From positions 5,373,532-5,437,531 of the forward strand of contig NW_006498507.1 in NCBI RefSeq assembly GCF_000471905.2: a stretch of 64,000 nt of DNA, written 5' to 3'. A program made the position numbers and the translations under genes. Of the stretch, positions 13,239-25,400 are shown piece by piece. The notes under the pieces were generated by a model. The model ran no database searches. It was not told the origin of the DNA and saw only the letters and a list, made by a program, of their open reading frames with translations. Numbering within the stretch: position 1 is the stretch's first letter; each line of letters opens with the position of its first letter. Origin of the DNA: Amborella trichopoda. Lineage: Eukaryota; Streptophyta; Magnoliopsida; Amborellales; Amborellaceae.

Positions 13239-14589
13239 TTTGTGCTAAGAAGGAAATTTACCAAAGCAACGTAACAAATTGCCAATTTAATATTTTACTC
13301 GTATCTTTTTATTTAATTTCAAAATATTAACAAATACTCATGTCTATGAGTTGGAATGGTTTAAAATTAATAAATTATTAAATTACGAAATCTTAGATAT
13401 GTTTTGATAGATTTCCACCAAGGAAAATGTGGAAAATATGATTGAAATGGTCAATCTTATAAATCACTAGAGCCACACGAACGAATTTATCAACAAAGTG
13501 GATGCTTTCAACAATCTTTTCACTTTAAGTATTTTAAAGGGTGATCTAAGTAATGTACACCTTCAAATAATGCCGAATATATTATTTTAATATAAAAAAT
13601 AGTTATGATGACATGAAAATTTATTTTTATATCTAATTATAAAAATTAAATATTAAAAAATAATATAGATTGAGCATATCTATGAACACTTGAAAAACTT
13701 GAAAATTGACAGTTTAGATAATATACATTACAAGATACACTAGTTTCAAAACTTGAAATTTATTTTTTCTTATGTCCATAAATCTTGAGGTTGAAATGAT
13801 CGAATTTATGGTTTTTTAGCATTGTAACCTCTTCATGTGAATTTTAAAGGTGCGCTTTAATTTGATTGTTTAGGACCGATAAACCTTTTCCATATTTAAA
13901 ATGCTATTGTTCTGGGTCTGAAATCTTATGATAGATGGTTATTTTTGTATTTTTACATTGCTTGATTAGCCTGGGTGAGTTTTAGCATGGTTTCTAATTT
14001 GGTTATTTCGATTAGAACCCAAAACAAGTAGGTGTATTATATTGTCTAGTTGGATTCAATGGCCGAGTTAAATGACAATGATATTATTACTTGTCGGATT
14101 CCAAACTCATTTTTCTAAAAGAAAATATATGAGAGCATTTTAATGCATCCATAATATTTAAATTCCTAAAATACATCTACTTGGGTGAATTATTTTAAAC
14201 AACCAGGTTATTAATAAACTGATAAACTATTCATCTGAAAAATTTAATGATATTTTATCTTGAAAACAAGTAAGAAATGATCTCCATTTTTGGCTTTACA
14301 GATGAAATTAATTTCTAATCGTTAACAAGGAAAATTCTCTTTATAAACTTCTAATGATGGAAAGGAAAAGTTTTTCCTATATTATAATCTAGAAAATAAA
14401 ATCTATCTTTATAAAGCATTTGAGTAGTTTCTTCTATCTTTTCTGGAAAAGTTAAAGTTTCATGATAGAGCGGCGTGCACGCAGCAACCCGTAGTCTCCC
14501 CATGAAGAATCTCACTACCTAAACAATTCAAAAAGAAGAAAACAGGAGTTCGCGCCTCTAAAACTGGCTCTTAATTCTTCCATTGATCC

Positions 14590-15240
14590 ATGGGCTTGCA
14601 ATGGGTAGGGCTTGAGGCGCGTCAGCCCTTGCCCTATAAAGGCTGAGCTGGGCCGGGTCCAATAAATTTTAAAAAAACAAAACAAAAAGGAAAAAGTTTA
14701 CATAGACTTGAAGCTCTAAACAATCAAATTGAAGCCTACATCAAAAATTTCACTAGAAAGAGGTTGTTTTTGATGCTCAAATATCCTCAAATTGATCATC
14801 TCCACGTCAAGATGCATGAACATGAGAAAAAAATGGATTTCATGTTTTTGAAATAGTGCATCTTCTAATACATTTTTGGGCCTCCAATTTTCCAGATTTT
14901 TAAGTTTATATAGATCCGCTCGATCTACACTATTTTTAAAGCTTTAAATTTTATAATTATAGATGAAAATATATTTTAAGGTTATCACACCAATTTTCAG
15001 TGTTGAAACAACATTTCTTGACACTATTTGAATGTGCACTTTACTTTTATTGTTTAGAGCCTCGGCTCTATACAAACCGCACCCAAACAAAAAGTGAAAC
15101 AAATAAAGTCGAGCCCGACCAAACCTATCTTGACGTAGCCCAAGCCCATCAATCATGCCACATTTTGTGGTCCAGGCCGTAATTTTTTTAGGGCCGGGCT
15201 GACCAGGTCAGGCTGAGCCTCTCGGCCCATTGCCACCCAT
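14590..15240. mobile_element. GC-ended MITE carrying a nested MITE
   Basis: The left end (TTGCAATGGGTAGGGCTTGA) and right end (GGCAATGGGCCGAGAGGCTC on the minus strand) are inverted and GC-rich like the 41-kb hAT-type element. The middle (14691-15084) is a complete copy of another MITE. No clean target duplication was found. Confidence 0.55.
14691..15084. mobile_element. MITE family C, copy 1
   Basis: Inverted ends of about 50 bp contain CTCTAAACAATCAAATT on the left and TTTGTATAGAGCCGAGGCTC on the minus strand at the right. The core has TTGATCATCTCCACGTCAAG and ATGCATGAACATGAG, shared with the copies at 47,780 and 61,066. Confidence 0.75.
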
Positions 15241-15299
15241 AAACTCCATTCCTATACTTTCACTGAATTTGGGTGAAAATAGAAAATGTTTTGGCGGGA

Positions 15300-17340
15300 T
15301 TAACAATTACCGAAATGTGAATGTCGACAAAGGGAAATCGAAGTAAAATCTCTTAATTTATGAACTTTTGTGGTACTATATTTTGCTTTACAGATTTTTC
15401 TTTTTTATTTTTCGAATATAGCATCCATTTGGTACTTTTTAAGTTGTGAACAAGAATGTTTATATGCATGACCGGAGCTTCAGGTTATGAACCAATTTTT
15501 TCTTAAAGCAAATAGTCCGGAACTTCAAGTTCTGAATCTGTCCTTCTAATAAAAACAAACAAGTGAGCCTCTTCGAAACTTGGGAGTCTGAAGATTTCAA
15601 ACCACATCACTTGTTTCTTTTTGGTTTTTTTGCTCTTTTGATTGAATGATTCGAAACTTGGAGTTTCGAGTTCATTAATTCCAAGTTTGCTCTTGACTCA
15701 GGAGATTGCTTATCCGAAGTCACAAATGACTTTGGATTTTTAATATCAATAGTCATATTATTTTTTAAAGGAATTTATAGGAGAAACAAACTGGAATCAC
15801 TTTGACTGGAAATCATTATTAACTTCATATTTTTAATATCTAAATTGCAAAGAATTCCATGCAACTTCTCCGATATTCCAACCAAATTTAAAAGTTATTT
15901 TGGATTTTCAATATCTAAAGTTAAAAATCACTTTAAAAAAAAATATGATTAGTGACTTTTGGATTTTCAATCTTTGTATTAGGTTGAAATTGTAAAAAAA
16001 GAAAACAAGGGGATATTGGTTTTTTGAGAATATATGATCTATAACATGGGATCATGAATATGCAAAAAATAAAAAATAAATAAAATAAAATAAAATAAAA
16101 TAATTATATTAAAAAAAATTTAGAGTACTAATTACACTTATTTTTAGATGGACTTCCTATTTATATCCATAGATGCTTTATACCTCTGGACTACATATTG
16201 TAGAAATATAGTTCAGCCTGCAAAACTTTTTAAATGGGATATAAGGGGTACATTTATCTATTTGCAACATTTTTAAGTACCTCGAAATTTAAAAATTTAA
16301 ATACCGCCAAAATTAAACTATTTTATTAAGTTTAAAAAAGAAAAGAAAAAGAGAAGAGGGATGATAAATGACAACATGTGATCCAAACGAGGCCGTGTTT
16401 AATATTCCCCTTTCCGCGCAATTTTATCCATTAATTTTCTCTCTCTCATCGTCAATAAATGCGGCTCTTAATTCGGGGCTCCAAATTCCTCCCGCTAAAA
16501 CTAGCAAGGATCAGAGAGCTCATCCAAATTTAGTAAAGTACCATTTTTTTATCTCATTTTTTCTAGGGTTTCTGCAATTTGAAAATCCCATTGATTCAGT
16601 CGTTACCAGGTCCCTTCTAGGTATATCAATGGTGTTTCTTTGAAGGATCCTTTTTGAAATTATTGGCCTTATTTTATGAATTTTTAATGTCATTTAAATG
16701 CACATATTCATTGTTTTTGTTCACTTCAATGGTGGTTGCAGCCTCTGGTTCCATTGGAGAGGTAGCATGAGAATCGATCAGCCAGGGCTGGTCGGCCTCT
16801 GCAATTCCGGTCCTCCTCCTCTCATCCCTCTCTCTCTTCTTTTTCGTATGTAGTTTTGTAGGCTTTTGGCTCAACTGTTGCTTCTCTCTCTAGGATTTCA
16901 TTTCTCATTGAGGGTTTCCATGGATGAGCTTTGTTCGCTTCTGGTTGTTTCTTTTTTTTTAGGTTTATGTTTGTGAGTTATGTTGCATCCGTGGAAATGC
17001 AGTTTCGTTGCTTTCTGGAAGGCAAGGGGTTTCTGGAATCTTGGCTTTTCAGAGAAAACAGGGTTATGAGACTGCTTTTTGTAATATCGAAAGGTGATTT
17101 TATGGCCTCATATTTTCTTCCTCGAATCTGATAGTTTGACCTCATGTTAATAATCATTTTTCATGTACTCTCTCTCTCTCTCCATCTCTTTGTTGCTAGC
17201 TCGTTTACATGCTCTCAACCTTTTCTCTCATTCCTGTCCCTCTCTTTCTCTTTCTAAATTTATGTGTCTTTCCAAAGATTTTGTTGAAATTCATTGAAGA
17301 ATTGACATATATGTTAACGTTTGTTTGAAGATTGACTGTA
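15300..17340 (+). other. upstream region and likely 5' UTR/leader intron of the Nudix gene
   Basis: An (AAATA)n run lies at 16066-16105. From about 16,360 composition becomes less AT-rich with CT runs, as in plant leaders. A possible leader-exon donor is TTCTAG|GTATATC (16620) or GAAAG|GTGATT (17093), joining to the TGTAG acceptor at 17340. Neither choice can be proved by sequence alone. Confidence 0.4.
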
Positions 17341-17344
17341 GGTT

Positions 17345-18840
17345 ATGATGTCGGACATACCAGCTCGAACCGGGCGACATCGGCAACTGTATGGTAAAGA
17401 TGGATTTCGCCTTGTTGCTGGGTATACTCTATGTCTCTCTCCATTTTCTTTGCATATCACTCGTGATGTTCTCGATAGTTTAGTCAGAGGCAGAGAGCTT
17501 CAAGTTATTCTCTCGCCCTTTCGCTCTAGATTTCTCTATATCTTTTCATTCTCTGCATTTTGGACATGTTATCATTGATAATTTGTATCAGAGTTTGTGC
17601 GTTTATTTGTTTCTGTTCATTGCTAATTTCAGTGTTGGATAACCCTGGCAAATCCACTTGGACTCACCTGGGTCACTTTTGCGAGTCCGAGGGCAAGTCC
17701 ATTCGGACTTGTTAGAGTCACTCTAAGCAGTAAGCACCCTCTGGAGCCTGCAACCAATCATGTGGGAACTGTCTGAATCTGGCTGGTTCCAAATAATTTA
17801 TGTATTTTTTTTTTGGATGCGGCCGAATCTGCCAGGCCTGACTCGAGTTCGAGGCACTTGTGACTCCTGACCAAGTCCTTGTTTTCTTACACTCATCTTC
17901 TTCTTTTTGATTCTTTACAAGCTTCATTTCATTTACGGCATGCTTATTAGAAAAATGCAGGATGGAAGAAGAAAGTGCAAGTTTCATACTCGTTGCTTGA
18001 CCGGTATTTCTTTTTCCTTTTTTTTTTTGGTTCTACCCCCAGAAGAAAGAAGAGTTCAATAATGGGGTTGACCCAAAAATTATTGTCTTTTTAAATCTCT
18101 AGTAGGATTTACCAATCATGTGAAGTCTGGATTCAGCCTTAATAATTGGTTAAAAATTGAATCAACCTCCTATCATTTAGTCTTAATAATTGGTTAGAAA
18201 TTGAATCCACTCCCTACCATTCAATCACCCTGACTTAATGCCAAATTTTTTTGATTAATCATTTTAACTCCATTTCCATTTAAAAGGATCATTGCATTCT
18301 TGGAGTTCGCAATTTCATAAATTCGACATGCAAATTTTAATCATGGTTAATTACATTTCACCCATTATTCAACACAGATTTGTGAAACTAGACATGTTCG
18401 AAGTGAGTCTAGTATTTCAGCCTAAAATGCCATTATGGTAAGACAAGCTTGTACATTATCTTTTTATAATAAAAATAACATACTTTTAATTTATATATTC
18501 TAAATAATCCATATTATTAAATGGGATTGTCTACAAAGAGATCATTTACCTTTTGTACAAGGAGGTCGCAATCATACTTGTCCTTTAGATTTCAAAATGG
18601 GTGGTTTGTAAGAGTGTCATTAATTAGACACAAAGTTCCAAAAAAATAAAAAATTATCAGACTTTGTAACTCACCCCAAGCCATCAAATTTGACATCTAA
18701 TGAGTGGGAATATTTGTGACCTCCTTATACATAAGGTAAATGGTCTCTTGTAGACAATCCCTTATTAAATAGCGTGGATAGGCCTTCTTAATTGGTAAGC
18801 ATCTTGGGATCAAACCCCACCGTTGTACTTGATATAGGGT

Positions 18841-18891
<51 letters not shown>

Positions 18892-19362
18892 GGAAGATGC
18901 TAGGGTGAGCCCACTAGCTCACATGAAAAAAGCCCAAAGGTCCAGATTGAATCTGGGTTGATCTGATGATCATAGATGTCCGATAATGTTTGAATTTTAA
19001 TTTTTGTTCTACAAATCCAAATCACTTGAAATTTGGAATGTGTGTACATAAAAAATAAGTGAATCTTCGAAAAATATCAAAAAACTATTTTACATGAAAT
19101 AAATTGACCAAACTACCCCCGAAAAGTTTTGGGGGTATTTTGGTCAATTTGTTTTCGCGAATTATTTTTTTTATATTTTTATTAGGTGCGGCTTGATGAG
19201 AAAAACACACGTCAAAGAATTTCAAGTGATTTGTATTTGTAGAAAAAAAAATTAAAATTCAAACAATACCGGACATCTGTGATCGTCAGATCGGCCCAGA
19301 TTCAATCTGGGCCATTGGGCTCATTTATTCATGTGAGCTAGTGGGCTCACCCAAGATTTTTC

Positions 19363-19401
<39 letters not shown>

Positions 19402-22400
19402 TTTTTACTACCCTTGCGTTTAAAAGTGTCAACAAGGTATACGAGTGTTATCACATGGTAGTGATACTTCTTTGAGAATGAATTGTTTGGGTAACATAAG
19501 AAATGTCAGAAACCTTCGGTGCAGAGAATGACGAACCAGTGAACTGCCCCATGAGTATTCTTTGAACAGAGACCTTCCTGTTAGTACACCTGATAATTTG
19601 TAAAGACCATCCACAACTAAGTATATGGAGAAGAAATAATAAAATAGTTCGAGGCCAGTTGAAGAGAAAGGGCTTCTGCACTATCTAGATCACCATAATC
19701 AGCTAACTCAAGAAAACTATGCATCAGGCCTCATAGTTCTTCTAAACAAATTTCTCTATTCTTGAAGTTTATTTGTTCCTTACCCAGTTTCCATCAAAGT
19801 TTAACTTCATGATGGAGATACCCAACACTTGATTGGACATTCCCTGTCCCTCCAGAAGATCACAGTATTTTAGTTTCTGATGAAGTTTGATGCCCAAATT
19901 GGTGGGAACTCCTCACGATTAACCCTAGATATCTTGTTGTAACTAATCCATCCTTCAATTTTCTCTGAGCTTGACTATTGTCCCTCTTATTCCTTGTCAA
20001 CTGAGAATTTTTCTTCCAATGGTTTTGTCAATTTAATATTTTCCACTGTGCTTATTTGCATTCGCCAAAAAGGTTGGATGATTCAGCTTGGGCCTCTTCA
20101 CTGAAGCGGAGCAAATTGCGTTTTGGCAGTGTGCCTTCCCTAACCATCCTTTGAAACTGGCCTTGCCAATGACTTCTTTCAATACATGGGAATGGGAGGT
20201 AGACACCTTATTGCTCTCCTTCATGAATTTGCTATATTCAGGGACAATCCATCTCTGTAGTTCCAGATGTGATGTTAGAGACTCATCTTCCACAGTCACA
20301 GGAGTTCATGAAAGGCAAAAGGAGACCTCGAGAATAGTGAAGACTCCTAAGAGATTTTCTCTGGCCTTGCTAAAGGGATGATTATCTCTATTTTTTTTTT
20401 CTGATAGCTTTATTTTCATGCATTCCCAATTAATTGATGCAGCCTGCGAAGTTATTTCATTGTGTTCTATATTAATGTACAGCCATGTGATGAGACTCTC
20501 AACTACTTAACTACCTTGAACAATAAGTAAAGGGGTCCTCATTGAGGGATTGGATGGATCTTTAGAAATATGACACCTGATAATCAACATTTACTCATTT
20601 GAAACTTGGAAAGACTTCAGGTTGAACATGAATGAAATCCTAGGTCATGATACCGAATCTTTAAACTAATCAATACGGCCTTCCTTTATGTAGCAATTAT
20701 TAAGAAGTTGGCCGGGTGAAGTATTTTCTACTGTTCTCCTCGAAACTTATGTGGAATGTCCTTGCTTTCAAATTCTCATTGCTTCATCCCTTGGCTTGTG
20801 AGACCTATTTCTTGGGATATGAGAACTTTATTGGGAGAACCATGTATGTCCAAGTCATATATGTATTAGTATCAATCTACCCCAAGCCTTGACCTTTCAT
20901 GTTTGCATTTTGATAATGGAATTTTTTGTTGTGTTGTGGGCATTCATTCCCAAGGAACATGTAAATGTGATACTAGAAGCTTGAATTTCTCTGATGATCG
21001 TCTTTATTAGGTTCTCAGTTTGTGATATATAGTTTGATGTGCACCTCGATATCATACTCATGCTTTGACTTTCCTTTCATCGCTCTTTCTTATGAAGTTT
21101 GTTGATTAAATTGGTGTTTGCATATTGTTCACTTCTGATTTTTAACTAGTAAATTGGCCCTGAACAGGTGTATTCCATACAGGTTAATAGATCTGGTTGA
21201 TGACCATATTGGAAGTGTAGTTGATAGATTGGAAGTGCTCATGATATCTTCACCAAATCGTCATGACCTGGTGTTCCCAAAGGTACTGATAGCAATCTCA
21301 TCATTGACTTTGTATCTTTTTCTAGTTGGCAGTTTTCCATTGTGGTGGTTTACCTAGTCGTTAAATCTCATTGTATTTCACTTATACTGTCCATTTTTAA
21401 ATAAGTTCTAATAGGTGATATATTAACTGACTCTATTATGTCGGCATAATGGATGCATGTTTGGTTGGAAGATGGGATTGTTGTAAATATGCTTCTTTTT
21501 TGTTGCAACAAGCAGACATTTCCTTCTTTTTGATAATTTCATCAATCTGTGTAAGAAACTCAATGATGAAGCATTTACTGAGTAGTTTTTATCTATCATC
21601 ATGAACCTTACACATCCCATGTTTGTTCTCATAGAAAAAACATGGGTGGAAACAAAATATATTATGTAACTTTACAAAAATGTACAATTACAATAAATTA
21701 TGTTTCAAGGACGTTTTTACTAGATGAGTTGAATAGTGGGATTGGAGGCTATAAAAGATATGGCTATGTAGAATTCCAACGTATAAATTCAAAAAATTTC
21801 TTTTTTTTATTTTATTTATGACTGGAATTTCTACTTACAATTGCTACAATACAATACAGAAATAAACCTACTACAATCTAGGATCTTTAACTCTTACAAC
21901 CAAATAAACTTTATGCAAACAATAAATCAAACTTTTAATGATGAATTCTACTACAATTAGGATTCCTAGTCCAAGAATCCTAATTCAAATAAGACTCCTA
22001 ATACAATTAAGACACTTCTAAAGCAAAAATGAATCAAGCTGAAAAATAAATTGTTAAACAGAAAACTGGAAGACTTATTGAACCTTTGCCTAGGTTGACT
22101 GTTTAGGATTTAGACTAGAGAGAGAAGAGAGAAAGAAAGCTAGAGAGGGGCATGGAGGAGAGAAGGAACGGAGAAAGAGAGGTCTTAACTCTGACGGATT
22201 GAATGAGGGGAAGGACTACCCTTTATATAGGCCTCAAAGTCCTAGGGCATACCCATTCTCAATTAGGATTTAGTTTGACCACATGGTTCCCTGGTAATCT
22301 GTGAGGTGAGAGAGAAAACAAATGAGAGCCATCCATTCCTGAAATCAGCCATCATGATTTAGGAAGAATGAAACGTTATCCGCTAAATTTTTTATCCATA

Positions 22401-25400
22401 TCTATTCCGAATTACACTAGAACTAGATCTTCCCGGGTATATGGACTCGTATTCACATAGAAACCACTTCTAATATCTTTAGAAATCAAAGTTAACATGA
22501 ATATCTAATTCAAAGTAAAAAAGTCTTAGTCAAATTTCAAAGTCATAGGAATATTTCCTAACCAACCAAAACTAATAAAATCTCAAATAATCTAGTTAGG
22601 GAAGATTTCTCAAACAAGTGGGATACCTTACCCCTTACAAGCGAGGTGTCGCACCTAGTGTGGGGCGTGTAGCGGATGCAGGCCCCACATCCCAGCCCAT
22701 GTGTGGGAGCTGGGCCCATGATCTGCCCCCAACTCCCACCCCCCCTAAAAAAAGCAAAAAAATCAAACACTTGGTCCTCCTATGCCCTTACAAGTTTCTA
22801 AATTTTCGGCACTACCCTTTTTAAGGTTCTAAGCCATAAAATAATTTTTTATATGCTATAAAAAATCTGAAAATTATTTAAAAATCATAGGAGCATACAC
22901 AAGTCTAAAAACAATATTTCTGATGTTATGAAAAAAATCTAAAACACTTCGAAAGTAATTCTAGAAGTGGATTGGTACGAATGGATCTCGAAAAGTGACA
23001 GCCAATGCACTCTACCCATGCTAGAATTTGTGACCTGCAACTATCCTCTCAACCCAACAGGACCCATGATCCACACTCATGCGCATAGTAGCTCTTGATT
23101 GGATCGTATGTAGATTACAAGTTCCCCTCCTAAGAGCAAATCAGATGCACATATCACTATATTCAAGGAGGACTCTCAATGCACATGTATGCGTCTTTCA
23201 TATACACATGTCTTGCCAAGGTTTATTGAGGATTTGGCCCTCACCATCACAGGCAGTGTTTCAAAAAGCTCTAGGTGGCACCTAGGCGGTCAGGGGGGTC
23301 TAGGCCGCCCAGCGCCTAGGCGGGCGCCCAGAACCTAAGCGGCCCAGTAGAATTATTATTTTTTGGTTCTCTCTCTAAAATAGCCTCTAATGGGTTTTAG
23401 ATTTCAAATGAACCTAAAACCACAATTTTGCCTCTTTAATATTAAAAACATACCCTCAAGGAGCTGTATTTTTGCCCCTGAGCAGGGCAAAGGCCTTGGG
23501 CGGCCGCCTAGGCGGGTGCCCAAGCGTTGGGCGGTCCGCTTTTGGAAACAGTGATCCCAGGCTTACAACCACACATAGGGGATCATCAAACTAACTTGGG
23601 CCACACACATTGTCCTTCGACATCTCTCCGATTTCAACAAGGGATAACCCTCCAGAAAACCTTTAACTGTGGTCCCTATGTTGAGGGAAAAGGGTTTTGG
23701 ACATGATCTGGGCCTTAGGCTCTCCAACCCTAGGCAGTCAACCGACACATACTCCTGTTGAAGTGTACGATTAAGTATTTATTATTTTTACATGCTCTCA
23801 TGGGCTTTAAAGGCTACAAGCCCCGATAGTCTACCGTGTGGACCATCACTTGTAGGTAATTGCTTGCGCTCTATTCCGAGCAAAAAAAAAAAAATGTTTT
23901 TAAAATCACATATAAACAACAATAAAAAGTATTTGGTATATATTATACTTTATTTAATTTGCGAATAAAAGGTGACAATGTATTAAGTAATAGTTTATGA
24001 CTTACAAAAGCCCATGAGTTAATAATATGTTTCGGGATTGTATACAATGAGAACATTTACCTTTGACACATGGAGGTCACAATTACTTGCAACCATCTGA
24101 TGTAAAATTTGATAGCTTGGGTGTCACAAACTTTGAGAAAATTTATTTTGAAGTTTGAGCTTGGTCAATAGAATAAATGCACCCATCAAATTTCACATCC
24201 AATGGTTAAGATTAATTGTGACCACCTTGTACCAGAGATAAATGGTCTCATTGTATTCTTTTCCATATGTTTTATACTTATTGCATTGTATGGACAATGG
24301 AGCTTTTTTTTGGTTGATCAGCGGGGGAAGGGTCCCCTACCTCTATTGGAATGGAACTCAAGACATCATATTGTGGCATCCACTGCCCTGTCCACCTATG
24401 CCTTGAGTCCATTCCTTAGACTGCGGACATTTTGTTATGGACTACGGAAATTTTGTTGTGTTAGCTATTTTTGGCCCATGGAACATCCTGGGCATGCATC
24501 GGTGTCCATGTCACGTTTATGTTTATGTAAATTGGAGACTTGGAGTTGGTGGACAGATTTGCATGCTTTCGATATGAAGAGATGGATGTTTTAGATACAA
24601 CTTCCTCTCAAGATGAATTGGATTATGTGAAATCTGTTTGTTAATGGTATTTCCTCAGTCAAGTCGGAGATGATAATTGAATTTGTAGAAATAATGATTG
24701 TGCATCTGTAGACAGCTTTATATTGAATTTAATGCATGACAGAATTCGGACTCCATCGAATTTCTTTTGTGACCCTTTATATTGTCTTGGCTTTTCATTA
24801 TATGAGAGGCCACCCAATGAAGGTAATCACTGCAGTTATAGTGAACCGTCTTAGGGTGCCCGACTATTGTGCTGTCAGCATGTTTTCATCATGGCCTCAA
24901 GCTCGGCAGTTTAAGAGGGGATGAGGATGGGATAAGAATAGCATGTTCCATGGAGGACGGTGTATCAAGTGATAGAGTGGAAGATGGTAATGGTTGGGGT
25001 TATCCACCAATTAGCTAACAACGAGAATATTTGGTCAAGTGTGATTAAGGAAGCATCACGACTTCTCAACAATGAGATGTAGTTCGGGCAAGGTCCGCCT
25101 GGTATATTCAGCATGTCACAATAGCTGAACTGATGATTGAACTTGAAAAATGGCTAGGTCACTTTTTTCTAGTTGGACTTCTGGTCAGACCAATTGGACT
25201 GGTTGAGACCAATGAGAGAAGTATAATTTATTTAAACATTAGGGGAAGTTCAGGATAACTAGAGAAAAAAGTTTTTTTTGATGTTGATGGCTGATTATTG
25301 TAGTTAGTAGGATCCATCTTATCGGTTAGGGATTTGCAAATATTGTTCACGTTGCTTGTCTCAGCCAGGATATGGAAGTATAATGTAAGTGTAAAATGAG

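Noticed and set aside
16368..16643. 91-codon open frame upstream of the Nudix gene
   Set aside because: More likely part of the untranslated leader region; no domain and no in-frame splice to the Nudix exons.
20033..20381. opposed 88- and 97-codon frames in Nudix intron 1
   Set aside because: No recognisable family on either strand; the composition is less AT-rich than the rest, so a pseudogene fragment is possible but unsupported.
24202..24594. 130-codon plus-strand open frame in Nudix intron 2
   Set aside because: Begins inside a MITE, has no domain and no splice logic, and lies in an intron. Possibly transposon debris.
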